DNA of 64,000 bases from Paracoccus methylarcula (GCF_003007735.2 NZ_PXNQ02000001.1:62001-126000); one strand, 5' to 3'. Counted from the stretch's first letter, positions 17,931-28,099 are shown. Numbers and translations are program-made. The notes: generated by a model from the letters alone, not told the origin.

Positions 17931-19853
17931 CTATTGATGTGTCAGCACGTCTGATTGAAACCCGCCATTGCGCCAGCCGTTCAGGGCTGTGGTGAAATTC
18001 GGGCCGGGCTTGCCGTCGACATCGCTGGTGTAAAGCCCCGCCGCCGCCAGTCGCAACTGTACCTGCGTGATGGTCTCGCCGGACCATTGCCCGGCACCGT
18101 CGGTCAGTTCGGTGACGATCTGACCGCTATCCTCGGCGGCTCCGCGCAGGAGCATGTTGGCCGCCTGCGCCGGGTCGCGGGGGACGAAATCGCCGCCCTT
18201 GTCCAGCATGATCGCGGCGGCGCGATAGCCCTGATACTCGCCGTCCCGCGCGGCGCGGCGGAAATAGTCGAGCGCGTCGGCGGGTTCGCCAATCACGCCG
18301 TCCAGCGCCAGGACGCCCAGGTTGAAGGTGGCCTTGGCCGAGCCCTCGGCCGAGGCGCGTTCCAGCAGGGCGATGGCGCGGTCGTCGTCCTTGGGCAGCA
18401 ATTCGCCCTGGAACAGGGTGATGGCGAGGTTGATCATGGCGTCCTCGCTGCCGCCCTCGGCGGCCTGTTCATACAGTTCCATCGCGCCGGGAATGTCCTG
18501 CGCCATGCCGTTGCCGTTTTCCTTCAGCTGGGCAAGGCTGACCATGGCGCGCAGATCGCCGCGCTCGGCGGCGATCTCATATAGCGCAATCGCCCGGCTC
18601 AGATCGCCCGAGGCTGCAGTCGCGCGGGCCAGAAGGGCGACGTAATGCGGCAGGTTCGGCGATTGCGTGACCGCGGCCGAGCAGGCCTGAATGGCGGCAA
18701 CGGCGTTTTGCTGCAGCCGCTCGAAGGGCACGCCGGATGTGCCTGCGGTGGCGTCGCGCGGATGGGTGGCCAGCCGGTCGCACAGCGCGGCAGGGGTCAT
18801 GTCCTGCAAATCCGGCAACAGCGCCATAAGCTGCCGGGCCTGCGCCGCATGGGCGCCATCTGGGTAGCGATCCAGATAGAATTGCAGCAGCGGCCGCACA
18901 CGGCTGCGCTGTGCCAGTGTCCACAGCTGTTCGGCCTGTTCGTCGGGCTCTCTGCGATCGATCGAACGGGTGCGCGTGCCGGTTTCCAGCCAGGCCAGTG
19001 CCTCGCCAACATGCGCACCCTGAGGGTAAAGATCGACGTAAAGCCGCATCAGCGCATCGTCCCGCGCGCTGGTCGCGACCTGGTAGAACATCGTTTCCTC
19101 GGACATGTCGGGCGGGCCGGTGTCGAAGGCGAATTGCCGCGTCAGCGAGGAATTCTCCCACGGGATCTGCTGGCCGCCGGTCGCGGTGATCACGTCGCGG
19201 CGAACGGCGATCATCATGTCGGAAATCACCTGGCCGGGAGTATAGAGATGATGCAGCAGCGCCTCGGTGAAAAAGCTGTTCCGCCCGGTGCCGTCATAGG
19301 CGACATTGCCGGGCTGGGTGGCGTAGGCGAACATGAAATCGGCCTCGGTGCCGATGCGGGCAAGGCCGTTCTCCGCCTCCGGCAGCGAAGTGCCGAAGGG
19401 ATTGTCGCGGCAGGCATCCAGAACGACCAGTTTCAGCCCCGGCGAGCCCTCCAAGGCGCGCAGGATCTCGGTGACGGCCAGGATCTGTCCGGTCGCATCC
19501 CCGGTTCCGGCGATCCGCGCGTCGATCGGCACCAGATAGTTCTCTCCCCCGATCTGGAAACCGTGTCCCGCGTAATAGAACAGCGCCACATCGGCATCCC
19601 GCGCGGCGTCGGCGAAATCGGCGGTCGATTGCCGCATGCCCTCACGCGTCAGGTCGCGGCCAAGGATCACATCGAAGCCCAGCCCCTCCAGCGCGACCGA
19701 GATATCCAGCGCGTCATTGCTCGGATTGTCCAGTGATGCGACCGAGGCATAATCCGAATTGCCGATGACCAGTGCGACCCGACCCTCGGCCAGCGCGGCG
19801 CCTGCCCAGATGATCGTCAGCGCGATCAGCAGGACATGACGCAGGGCCGCCAT
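17931..19853 (-). CDS. Caspase-family (peptidase C14) protein with TPR/SEL1 repeats and peptidoglycan-binding-like tail
   Basis: The 640-residue protein has a signal peptide (residues 1-22, ending GAALA). The caspase-fold domain carries the catalytic dyad: His97 in FYYAGHGFQ and Cys148 in VVLDACRDNPFG. A linker with tetratricopeptide-like repeats is followed by SEL1-type repeats from about 410 to 560 (ALYEIAAERGDLRAMVSLA, ELYEQAAEGGSEDAMINLA). The last 50 residues resemble a peptidoglycan_binding_1 module (QLRLAAAGLYTSDVDG). It is expected to be a secreted or periplasmic cysteine protease or a regulatory caspase homologue. Its ATG overlaps the TpsA stop (TGATG), so it is co-translated with a two-partner secretion pair. 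A role in processing that exoprotein is a plausible inference. Confidence 0.88.
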   Translation of the reverse strand: MAALRHVLLIALTIIWAGAALAEGRVALVIGNSDYASVASLDNPSNDALDISVALEGLGFDVILGRDLTREGMRQSTADFADAARDADVALFYYAGHGFQIGGENYLVPIDARIAGTGDATGQILAVTEILRALEGSPGLKLVVLDACRDNPFGTSLPEAENGLARIGTEADFMFAYATQPGNVAYDGTGRNSFFTEALLHHLYTPGQVISDMMIAVRRDVITATGGQQIPWENSSLTRQFAFDTGPPDMSEETMFYQVATSARDDALMRLYVDLYPQGAHVGEALAWLETGTRTRSIDRREPDEQAEQLWTLAQRSRVRPLLQFYLDRYPDGAHAAQARQLMALLPDLQDMTPAALCDRLATHPRDATAGTSGVPFERLQQNAVAAIQACSAAVTQSPNLPHYVALLARATAASGDLSRAIALYEIAAERGDLRAMVSLAQLKENGNGMAQDIPGAMELYEQAAEGGSEDAMINLAITLFQGELLPKDDDRAIALLERASAEGSAKATFNLGVLALDGVIGEPADALDYFRRAARDGEYQGYRAAAIMLDKGGDFVPRDPAQAANMLLRGAAEDSGQIVTELTDGAGQWSGETITQVQLRLAAAGLYTSDVDGKPGPNFTTALNGWRNGGFQSDVLTHQ

Positions 19854-22800
19854 CAAAGACCCACGGCGCGGGACAGTTCGACGCCGACGCTGTCCACCGC
19901 CTCGGCCACGCGGTTGATCGTTGCCGTCTGCACGCCGGCCAGTTCCGGATCCTCCGCGCGCACGAAGTTGATCGCGCTGCGGATTTCGGCCGAGGCGGTG
20001 GCGATGGCCACGCGGGCCTCGCCGATGGCATCCTGACGGATGGCCTCGCGTTCGGCGGCAGTGGTCGCGGTGGCAAGGCGCTGTTCGGCGCGGGTGCGGG
20101 CCGTGTCGATATTGCGCCGCGCGTCGCGCACGATCTCGGCCACGTTTTCCATGCCGGGCGGCAGGTCGGTCGCGATCTCGTCCAGCTTGTTGGCGAAATC
20201 ATCCAGCGCGTCGGACAGGCAGGCGAGGTAACGGCTGACATCCGTATCGTTCTGCGAGCAGCTTTCGGCGGCGATTTCCAGAACGGCGGCGATCTCGTCG
20301 ATGCGCGCCAGCGTTGCCTCGGCGCTGCTGCGCGGGATGAGGACCGTGGGCTGCCCGCTCGGGCCAAGCGGGGCAGTTGCCCAAGGCGGGATCAGTTCGG
20401 TATCGTCGTCATCCCCGGGTTCCGGCAGGTCGAAGAAGGGTGGATCGGGGCGCGGCAGATTGTCCTCGGGCGTTGCCGTGACCGTCAATTCGCCGGGCTG
20501 GTAGTCGATGATATAATTTTCCAGCCCGCTGCCCTGCGCATTGGCCGCCGTGATCGTGTAGGGGCTGCCATCGATACCTGCCGTGCCCGCGGCACCGTCG
20601 CTGGCCAGATCGACACTGTCGATGCTGTCCCATGCGAAAACACCGGTCGAGGTGAACTCGGTTCCGTTGAAGGTGAAGGTCTCTCCCTGTGGTTTCGTCT
20701 GGTTGTTGGCCGTGACCGTCAGCGAGGCCGGGTCCACCGTCATGAGGCCATCGGCATAGGTGATGTCATAATTCGACAGGCCTGACCCAGTCGCACTCGA
20801 CCCGGTGATGGCGTATTCGCCGACATTCGCGCGGTTGTCGGCGCCGTCGCTGGCCAGATCGATGCTGTCGACGGTGTCGTCGTTGAACAGGGTCGAGGTG
20901 GTGAATTCCTGCCCGAGGAAGGCGAAGCCCTGACCATAGGTCTTGACCTGATCATTGGCGGTGATGACTAGCGGAGCAGGGGTGATCTCATAATCGGCGG
21001 GCAGATCGACGACCCGGTAGTTTTGGCCGGCCGTGCTGGTCAGCGAGGTGGCTGTCAGAGTGAACTGGCCGGTGCCCACGTTACGACTGGGGAAGGTCAA
21101 GCTGTCAAAAACTGTGGCCGTCGCCGCCGTATCGCCCGTGGGCGCAAAGACATAGACCGAGGGGCCGCCGAATGTGGTACCGGTGGTGCCGGTCGTCTCG
21201 GCCTGGCCATATTGCAGGGTTACGTCATCGGGCACGGCGAAGATCACCCGGTCGATGGTATAGATCTCCGGATGCCCGGCGCTGTCGCCGGGCGCCCAGA
21301 CATTGGCGAAATCCCAGCCCTGCGCCCCGGCCTGCGCCAGAAAGGCGGCGGTGTCGCGGAAACTCGCGGTGCTGATGCCCTGACCATAGGCCGTGGCTGC
21401 CCCGCCCGCCGTCTGCCCGGTTCTGTCCCGGTCAAAGAAGGATGCGGTAACGGTGGTCGAGGGCGATCCCACGCTTCCGATACCGGCGTTGGTGCCGATC
21501 AGCCCGTGAACCGAAATCGTGCCCGTACTGCTGGTATCGACCGTACCGCTGGCATCGACTGCGCCGCTGGCATAGGTGTTCGTGACATTGCCTTGCCATG
21601 TATAGCCGATCAGCCCGCCGACTTGCTGTGTGCTGTTCGATGACGATGTGACATCGCCATCGGCATAGCTGTCGATGATATCGCCAAAGAAATTCGTGCC
21701 GGTATGGCCACCGGCACGTATCTCGATGCCGCCGCCGTCGACACGCACATCGCCATGGGCGGCGGTTCGGATCATCGTGCCCGGGGACGGGGCGGTGTCA
21801 TGCAATCCGGCAAAGCCGCCAATCGAGATCTGGCCGCTCCCTTCTCCGGGAGCCTCCTGGTTGAAGCTGACATCGCCGCTGCTATAGGCGTCGGTGATCG
21901 TGCCACCCAACATGCCGACGAAACCGCCGATACTGGCCTCGATATAAGACGGCACATCCGCGCTGACCGTCACGTTCCCGGTCGAGAAAGAGCGGGATAT
22001 CGTGCTGCCTGCCGCGACCGAACCCGCCAGCCCGCCCGCGATGATCGTATATTCATTCGGCTCGCCGAGCCCGACGTGAATATTCGTTCCGGCAGATGAA
22101 TCGGTTATGCTGCCGCCATCGGACATCGTGCCTACGATCCCGCCCGCGCGCCTTGAGCTGTTGTCTCCGTCCAGCCTGACCTGGCCCGTGGTGTGAATGT
22201 TTTCCATCGTGGTGTCATGGGCGTTCGCGACAAGACCGCCTGCGGTTCCCTGGGCGTTGATCCGCAGCCCTGTCAGGTGCAGGTTGCGGATCGCCGCGCC
22301 GTCGGTCGTATCGAACAGGCCACCACGGAACCTGCTTGTCCCGACATATAGTCCGTTGATACTGCGTTCGCGGCCGTCAAGGCCGCCCGTGAATGCGCCT
22401 TCCCCTCCCTCGCCGAGATAGCCGATCGGATCGAAGCCGCCATAGCCCTCGCCGAAATTGTCCCAGGTCGCGGTCCCGCTGGCGTCGATGTCATTCGCCA
22501 GGGCGAAGTGGGATCCGCTCAGTTCGGATGAATCCATGCCCTGAAGCCCGTAGACATCGGCCAGCAGATAGGGGTCGCCGGCCCCACCGCTTCCGCCCAG
22601 AACACGGAGGAAGGTGGCGTCGAAGCCGTTCAGACGGAAATCGGTTACGTCGAAGGGAGAGAGATCGCTTCCGCCTTGGGTCCATGTACCGCTGGACATG
22701 ATGAAGGTATCGGCGCTGACCTGGCCTCGGGCGGAATTCCCGATCACGGATGAGTCGGTTATACCGATAGTCGCGGCATTCATGGTCAGGCCCGAAACGG

Positions 22801-24427
22801 TTATATCGGCACCGCGAAGCGTGATGTCGCCGTCAGCCTCAAGGTTCAGCCGACCATTCTCGCCCATTATCGAACTGGTGATCAGGATGTCGTTATCCGC
22901 GATCAACCGAAACCTCGTGTCCGCGGTCCAGCTGATGTCGCCTCCATCGAGCGAGTCGTCCCCGATGAAAATATTTCCCGCCTGATCATCGGGCGACGAC
23001 GTATCCAGCGTGAGGTTCCCAACTGCGAGGGCGGTCTCGATCATGTCTTCGCTGTGAGTTCCCGGCACCGATATGTCCGTGGGATCGATCAGCAGGGTCC
23101 CCCAATGGCCATTCGGCGCGCGCAGATCGGTGCGCCCGTCATAGTTGACCTGCCCGGCGCTCGAGACCTCGACAAAGCCGCCATTGCCGCCCTCGCTGCC
23201 GCCGCGCGCGGACATGTTGCCCACAAAGCTGGTGCGGCGTTGCGACCACAGGACGATCCGGCCGCCATCGCCCTGGCTCATGCCATTGGCCAGGATGCGC
23301 GTATCGGCATCGCCGCTGACGGTCTCGGCATGGGGGAGCGATCCCTTGCCGCCGAAGCTGCCGCCAATCCGGATGCGTCCGCCGCCTGCCGCGCCGCTGG
23401 CATCCAGACGGGCGCCGTTCAGCGCGATGCGCGCGCCGGTGATGTCGATATTCCCGCCACGTTGCCGTGGCGGGCGTTCCGATGCGGCTAGCGTCAGGTC
23501 GGGGCGTGGCGCACGTGTTCTGACCGTGCCGCTGACGCGAACGGTGCCGCCACCGCCGCCGCCCAGCACGATGGCGCCGTTCCGCATCGAGACCGAGCGC
23601 GCCTCGGCCACGCCGGACAGGTTGATCGCGTTGCGTGCGGCATTCCGGGCGGTCGCGGCCTTCATCTCGATCCGGCCGCCATCGGCGGAAATCCGGCCCG
23701 AATTCCGGATCAGCGCGCGATCCTCGCCATCATCTTCAGAGGGCAGGGCGACCTGCAGGAAGCCGTCGCCCGACAGATCCAGCGTGACCCGTTCACCGGC
23801 CCCAAGCCCGATCCTGCCAAGCGGCGCCACGATGGTGCCGCTGTTATTGACCCGCCCGCCGATCAGCGCGGCATAGCCGCCACGCTGAATTGCGATGGTG
23901 CCGTGGTTCGCGACCTCGGCCGAACGGCCATTGCCGCCGAAACGCAACCGGCCCTCGTTGAAATCCTGGTCCGAGATATCCAGCGTCGAGGCAACGAAAC
24001 CGCCGCCGGTGCTGACTACGCCATCTGTGCCGATCACGATGCCGTTCGGATTGACGATGAAGACCCGGCCATTCGCCGTCAGCGAGCCGTGGATACCGCT
24101 GGTGGCCTCGCCGGTCACTCGGTTCAGGATGGCGCTGCTACGGCCCGGCTGGTCGATATTGACCGAGGCGTCCCGGCCAATCGAGAAGCCGTTCCAGTTG
24201 ACCACCGCCCGGTCCGAGCGCTGGTGGATCAGCATGTCGGCCGCGCCCGGTGTGCTGATCGAGACATCGCCGCTGGCGACGGTGCCGCCCGATGGCAGCT
24301 CCTGGGCTGGTGCAAGGGCCGGCACTGCGATCAGCAGCGTGCTGGTATAAAGCGCGGCCCGCAGGCGCTTGTGGCGTTCAGAACCGAAAATTCCCGGAAA
24401 GGCTGACACGCGTGTTGTCCGAGCCAT
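19853..24427 (-). CDS. TpsA-type filamentous haemagglutinin-like exoprotein with MBG repeats and coiled C terminus
   Basis: The 1524-residue protein has a long signal peptide (charged start, LYTSTLLIAVPALAPA). The TPS secretion domain follows, with the conserved motif FIVNPNGIVIG. A long beta-helical GLUG/FHA-like body contains Gly/Asn-rich repeats. Two MBG-type Ig-like repeats lie near residues 1160-1330 (VITANDQVKTYGQGF and VTANNQTKPQGETF). The last ~190 residues are Ala/Glu-rich and predicted helical, unusual for a TpsA. It should be exported by the adjacent TpsB. ATG 24427 is preferred to 24448 because GAGGAGAG is seven bases upstream. It overlaps tpsB by 50 bases and the caspase gene by one. 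No N-terminal or C-terminal toxin domain was recognised. Confidence 0.9.
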   Translation of the reverse strand: MARTTRVSAFPGIFGSERHKRLRAALYTSTLLIAVPALAPAQELPSGGTVASGDVSISTPGAADMLIHQRSDRAVVNWNGFSIGRDASVNIDQPGRSSAILNRVTGEATSGIHGSLTANGRVFIVNPNGIVIGTDGVVSTGGGFVASTLDISDQDFNEGRLRFGGNGRSAEVANHGTIAIQRGGYAALIGGRVNNSGTIVAPLGRIGLGAGERVTLDLSGDGFLQVALPSEDDGEDRALIRNSGRISADGGRIEMKAATARNAARNAINLSGVAEARSVSMRNGAIVLGGGGGGTVRVSGTVRTRAPRPDLTLAASERPPRQRGGNIDITGARIALNGARLDASGAAGGGRIRIGGSFGGKGSLPHAETVSGDADTRILANGMSQGDGGRIVLWSQRRTSFVGNMSARGGSEGGNGGFVEVSSAGQVNYDGRTDLRAPNGHWGTLLIDPTDISVPGTHSEDMIETALAVGNLTLDTSSPDDQAGNIFIGDDSLDGGDISWTADTRFRLIADNDILITSSIMGENGRLNLEADGDITLRGADITVSGLTMNAATIGITDSSVIGNSARGQVSADTFIMSSGTWTQGGSDLSPFDVTDFRLNGFDATFLRVLGGSGGAGDPYLLADVYGLQGMDSSELSGSHFALANDIDASGTATWDNFGEGYGGFDPIGYLGEGGEGAFTGGLDGRERSINGLYVGTSRFRGGLFDTTDGAAIRNLHLTGLRINAQGTAGGLVANAHDTTMENIHTTGQVRLDGDNSSRRAGGIVGTMSDGGSITDSSAGTNIHVGLGEPNEYTIIAGGLAGSVAAGSTISRSFSTGNVTVSADVPSYIEASIGGFVGMLGGTITDAYSSGDVSFNQEAPGEGSGQISIGGFAGLHDTAPSPGTMIRTAAHGDVRVDGGGIEIRAGGHTGTNFFGDIIDSYADGDVTSSSNSTQQVGGLIGYTWQGNVTNTYASGAVDASGTVDTSSTGTISVHGLIGTNAGIGSVGSPSTTVTASFFDRDRTGQTAGGAATAYGQGISTASFRDTAAFLAQAGAQGWDFANVWAPGDSAGHPEIYTIDRVIFAVPDDVTLQYGQAETTGTTGTTFGGPSVYVFAPTGDTAATATVFDSLTFPSRNVGTGQFTLTATSLTSTAGQNYRVVDLPADYEITPAPLVITANDQVKTYGQGFAFLGQEFTTSTLFNDDTVDSIDLASDGADNRANVGEYAITGSSATGSGLSNYDITYADGLMTVDPASLTVTANNQTKPQGETFTFNGTEFTSTGVFAWDSIDSVDLASDGAAGTAGIDGSPYTITAANAQGSGLENYIIDYQPGELTVTATPEDNLPRPDPPFFDLPEPGDDDDTELIPPWATAPLGPSGQPTVLIPRSSAEATLARIDEIAAVLEIAAESCSQNDTDVSRYLACLSDALDDFANKLDEIATDLPPGMENVAEIVRDARRNIDTARTRAEQRLATATTAAEREAIRQDAIGEARVAIATASAEIRSAINFVRAEDPELAGVQTATINRVAEAVDSVGVELSRAVGL

Positions 24428-26141
24428 TATCCCGCTCTCCTCTGCCATATTCGATTCTCAGGGAATTCGACCGGAAACGTGATCCGGTCCGTGATATCAG
24501 GTCGATCCCGATGCCAAAGGCATGGGCCGATTCGTCGGCGGTCTCCAATGCGGTAGGCTGTGCGATCCTGACCTCCCCGGCGCCCGCAAACAGATAGGGG
24601 CTGAAGGTCAGCGGTGTGCCCCTGACCTCGATATCGCGCGGGCTGGACAATTCGGCCCGGATGACCCAGCCGCTGTCTCCGCGCAGATCGCCGGTATCGA
24701 AGGCCGACAATTCGCCGGGTCCGGCAATGCTGAACTGTTCCGAGGTCACCAGCGGATCGCCGAAAGAAGTCTGGAACCGGCCGGTCAGGTCAAGCGCGAA
24801 CCGCTCGCCGATGGCGCGCTGATGCGTGGCCGATACGACAAGCTTGGTAAAGGTCGCATCCGCGCCCTGCCGTGACAGCGGCACGCCGTCGGCGGCGGCA
24901 TCGGCGGCCGTGCGCGCGCCCAGGGCATCGATGCCGCGCGACAGGGTCAGCCCGGCTTCGGACAGGCTGCCGTCATCATGCGGATAGGACAGGCTGGCAC
25001 CAAGGCGCAGCGCGGTGATCTGGTCGCGGAATACGGGATCGAGCCCGGTATCCAGCAGGGTCAGCCGGTCCTTCTGGCGGTCCAGCATAAGCTGCGTTGT
25101 CAGGTTCAATTTGCGCGTCCGGATCCATGGATAGATCAGGCGGAAGGATTGGCGGTCGAAATCGGAGCGCGTCGCGATCCCGTCGGTATCGGGGGTCGTG
25201 TCGCTCGTGGTGACTTCGACATTCAGCGCCAGACCCGAGGGGCCGACCGGCATGACCGCGCCGACCGCGAGGACGCGGTAGCGGGGATCGCTGGTGAACA
25301 GGCCCTTGGGTGACGCCGACAGCCGCCCATAGAAGGTTTCGCCATAGCTGAGCAGGCTGTTCAGCTCGAATCCCGAATTGACGACCAGCCCGTTCAGATC
25401 GTCAGGCGCGATGCTGCCCAGACCCGAAGGGGCGAAATTGTCAAAGCCGATAAAGCCCGTCACCTTGCGGAATTGCGGATCCAGCGCGATGACCGTGCCG
25501 CCGGGACGCTGCCCGGCTGCCAGCGCCGAACCCAGGGCCACACCGGTCACATCGCCCGCCAGCAGAAGCTGACGTTCAAGCTGGGTCATGGTCAGGCCCC
25601 GGCGATTGACCAGCGGATCGGTCAGCGTCTCGATCCGGCTGCGGATTTCGGGCGGCGTCTGCGAGGTATCGACCGCCTCGACAAAACCGTCCACGACCGT
25701 GATCCGCAGCACGCCGCCATCGCGCAGAGTCTGCTGTGGCAGAACCACCCGGGCCAGCACATAACCGGCCTCGGCATAGGCGGCCTCAAGATCGGAGCTG
25801 GCCTCGAACAGTTCCGAAACCGGAATCCGCCCGCGGGTCAGCCGCTGTTCGAAGGCGATATTGGCGGCAGCCATCTGGGGAAAGGCGCCTTGCAGATCGA
25901 CGCCTGCCAGCGTGATCCCGATCTGGTCGGACCCGGCAGGCGCCTGCGTGCCGGTATTGCCCGAGAACACCACGGAGCCCGACAGATCGCGCAGCGATGG
26001 CTGGAAGCTTTCCGGGGTGACCGAGCTTGCCGTCTGGGTCTGAGCCGGCGGCGCCAGCAGACACAGCGTCGCGGCAGAGATCACCAGAACCCGCTGCCAG
26101 ATTGCGACGGGGCCAGCCGGGGTGGTATCAGTTTTAGCCAT
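24378..26141 (-). CDS. TpsB-type outer-membrane transporter (ShlB/FhaC/HecB family)
   Basis: The 587-residue protein has a signal peptide (VLVISAATLCLLAPPAQTQ). A POTRA_2/ShlB domain follows from about residue 75 (GITLAGVDLQGAFPQM, AAYAEAGYVLARVVLPQQ). The C-terminal beta-barrel ends in the aromatic strand RVSLSGNFRF, typical of outer-membrane proteins. It recognises the TPS domain of the co-encoded exoprotein in the periplasm and exports it. It is the first gene of a three-gene leftward operon with heavily overlapping ends. A TATAAT on the minus strand (26175-26180) lies 34 bases upstream. Confidence 0.92.
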   Translation of the reverse strand: MAKTDTTPAGPVAIWQRVLVISAATLCLLAPPAQTQTASSVTPESFQPSLRDLSGSVVFSGNTGTQAPAGSDQIGITLAGVDLQGAFPQMAAANIAFEQRLTRGRIPVSELFEASSDLEAAYAEAGYVLARVVLPQQTLRDGGVLRITVVDGFVEAVDTSQTPPEIRSRIETLTDPLVNRRGLTMTQLERQLLLAGDVTGVALGSALAAGQRPGGTVIALDPQFRKVTGFIGFDNFAPSGLGSIAPDDLNGLVVNSGFELNSLLSYGETFYGRLSASPKGLFTSDPRYRVLAVGAVMPVGPSGLALNVEVTTSDTTPDTDGIATRSDFDRQSFRLIYPWIRTRKLNLTTQLMLDRQKDRLTLLDTGLDPVFRDQITALRLGASLSYPHDDGSLSEAGLTLSRGIDALGARTAADAAADGVPLSRQGADATFTKLVVSATHQRAIGERFALDLTGRFQTSFGDPLVTSEQFSIAGPGELSAFDTGDLRGDSGWVIRAELSSPRDIEVRGTPLTFSPYLFAGAGEVRIAQPTALETADESAHAFGIGIDLISRTGSRFRSNSLRIEYGRGERDNGSDNTRVSLSGNFRF

Positions 26142-26557
26142 ACTGAATCCCTCCGAGACGATTTTATTTGAGTAATTATAATACAGGATAACCGGAAGTT
26201 TCTTTATGTCCAGAGCGGTTCCATTTCATATCGAGATGCAGGGAATCCCTTGGCTGCCAGTTAGGCTGAAACGCGAACTGGAAACGCTTTGGTCGGGCGT
26301 AAAATTAATTTTCCGATCCGCTGCCGGAAAATATTTCATTATCTGCAAACACTGCGGGGATGATGCGGTTAAAAATCGGGTGGCTGCCACTATTTCTCAC
26401 TCGTTTGGAAAATCCGAATGATGACAGGCGGTTTCAAAATTCCGCAAATGATCTGGGGTGCCGTATATTCATAAGCACATGGTTGCAGTCAACAATGGCC
26501 GCTTTTCGGGAACTCCCTCGTTTTCGGGAGATTTGCACACAATATGCCTGTTTCAGG
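26142..26557. other. AT-rich gap upstream of tpsB, with a candidate leftward promoter
   Basis: About 416 bases lie between the ends and starts of two leftward genes. On the minus strand, TATAAT at 26180-26175 is the best -10 candidate for tpsB, but I find no convincing -35 at 16-18 bases. A 71-codon open frame at 26206-26421 has no features of a real gene. The rest holds nothing I can name. Confidence 0.45.
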
Positions 26558-27208
26558 TCAGCTGAGTGCCTGAAACTCGACCCGGCGGTTTTCATCCGCC
26601 TGCGGGTCTTGTTCGTTGAAAGGAAAGCGCTCGCCCATGCCCATGGTTTCCAGCCGCGCGGCCGGGATGCCACAATCCTCGACCAGATGGCGCACGACCT
26701 CTTTCGCGCGCAATACAGACAGGCGTTCGTTATATTCGTCCGTTCCGGCGGTATCGGTATGGCCGACGATGCGGAACAGTTGCACCTTGCTTTGCTGCAT
26801 GGCCTGGCAGATTTTCTGCAGTTTCGGCTTTTCTGTATCGGCCAGCGCGGCGCTGTCAAAGCCGAAATTGATCTGCAGGTTCACCTGCAGATCGGGGTCG
26901 AGCTGGCCGAAAACGACCGGCTGAACGGTTTCCCCGGTGGCGGCCAGCGGCTCGTTGGGATCGGTCGGGGAAGGCTGTGCCGTTGCCGTGACCGAGGCGC
27001 CGGTTTCGGCGGCTCCGGTCTCGTCTATGGTGATCAGTTCCAATCCGCGGGTTTTGCCAAGCCCGTTCGATTGCGCTTCGTGAAAGACTTCTTTCTGTTT
27101 GTTCCATATTTCGACCAGATCCTGGACCGACAGATCCTCTTGCGCCGCGGCGGGCAGGGCCGTCATGGCGCAGAAAAGCAGGGAAAGCAGGGATCGCGTG
27201 AAGCACAT
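26558..27208 (-). CDS. OmpA-family peptidoglycan-binding protein
   Basis: The 216-residue protein has a signal peptide (RSLLSLLFCAMTALPAAA, cleavage before QEDLS). A short middle region precedes a C-terminal OmpA domain (INFGFDSAALADTEKPKL, FRIVGHTDTAG, NRRVEFQ). No lipobox is evident, so it is probably periplasmic or loosely attached, holding the outer envelope to peptidoglycan. The frame is open further upstream to 28087, but that part is antisense to the phosphatase gene. ATG 27208 begins the signal peptide. It is divergent from the T6SS phosphatase, 126 bases apart, and likely supports the secretion machine or the TPS pair. Confidence 0.85.
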   Translation of the reverse strand: MCFTRSLLSLLFCAMTALPAAAQEDLSVQDLVEIWNKQKEVFHEAQSNGLGKTRGLELITIDETGAAETGASVTATAQPSPTDPNEPLAATGETVQPVVFGQLDPDLQVNLQINFGFDSAALADTEKPKLQKICQAMQQSKVQLFRIVGHTDTAGTDEYNERLSVLRAKEVVRHLVEDCGIPAARLETMGMGERFPFNEQDPQADENRRVEFQALS

Positions 27209-27334
27209 TTCGACACCGGGGGGAAAAGTTTTGATATGATCGAACACTAGGGTATCATTATTCAAAGCGAAATTCAGCCACTTTCCGAGGCCCGCGATGA
27301 CGCCCGCGCCCAAAAAGGAAGGCAAGCGCCGGTA

Positions 27335-28099
27335 ATGTCTGCGCCCATCACCCGCCAGCCGCCGATTTTTCCGGGCAATAGGCCCCTGGTTTTCCGGGGC
27401 AGCGGCTTGACCCATGTCGGCCGCGTGCGTGCGCGGAACGAGGACGCGATCCTGACCGATCCCGACGGGGTGCTCTGGGCGGTGGCGGATGGCATGGGCG
27501 GCTATGGCAATGGCGAGGTGGCGGCCGATATCGTCGTCGACCGCATTTCCCGCCTGGCCGATGACATACCCGCCGAATCGGGCCTGCGCAGCATGATCCA
27601 GGATGCCAATCATGCCATTCGGGAACACGCTCGCGCGCAGGGGATAGCACAGATGGGTGCCACGGTGGTGGCGGCAATGATCCAGAACAATATCGCGACG
27701 ATTGCCTGGGTCGGGGATTGCCGCGCCTATCTGTGGCGGGGCGGCCAGTTGCGGCTGGTGACCTGCGATCATTCGGTGGTGCAGGAACTGGTGGATTCGG
27801 GCCTGCTGCGCGACGACGAGCGCGAGTCCCACCCCGAACGCCATATCGTCACGCGCGCCGTTGGCGCGGCATCGCATGTCGAGGTCGATATATCCTTGCT
27901 GCAACTGGTGCTGAAGGACCGGCTGATCCTGTGTTCGGACGGCCTGGCTGCTTGCGTCAGCGAGGACGAGATCGCCCGGATCATGACCCGGCCAGCCGAT
28001 CCGCGCAGCCTGTGCCGCTCGCTGGCGATGCAGGCGCTGGATAACGGGGCGCCGGACAATGTGTCGGTGGTCAGCGTCTTTGCTCAAGAGGCCGATTGA
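27335..28099 (+). CDS. pppA: PP2C-type Ser/Thr protein phosphatase (T6SS PppA)
   Basis: The 254-residue PPM phosphatase has its motifs in order: RARNEDA, VADGMGGYGNGE, GATVVAAMI, GDCRAYLWR, DHSVVQELV, CSDGLAACV and PDNVSVV. The metal-binding aspartates are present. In T6SS clusters PppA removes phosphate from targets of the kinase PpkA, often the FHA protein, and resets the machine. Both PpkA and the FHA protein TagH are encoded in this window. It starts a rightward module with peptidase, TssL/TssM-like hybrid and VgrG. Its stop overlaps the next start. Confidence 0.92.
   Translation: MSAPITRQPPIFPGNRPLVFRGSGLTHVGRVRARNEDAILTDPDGVLWAVADGMGGYGNGEVAADIVVDRISRLADDIPAESGLRSMIQDANHAIREHARAQGIAQMGATVVAAMIQNNIATIAWVGDCRAYLWRGGQLRLVTCDHSVVQELVDSGLLRDDERESHPERHIVTRAVGAASHVEVDISLLQLVLKDRLILCSDGLAACVSEDEIARIMTRPADPRSLCRSLAMQALDNGAPDNVSVVSVFAQEAD

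Noticed and set aside
26558..28087. Reading the OmpA-like gene as a 509-residue protein from 28087
   Set aside because: The upstream 290 codons are the antisense of the PP2C gene and contain no domain. A signal peptide starts at ATG 27208.
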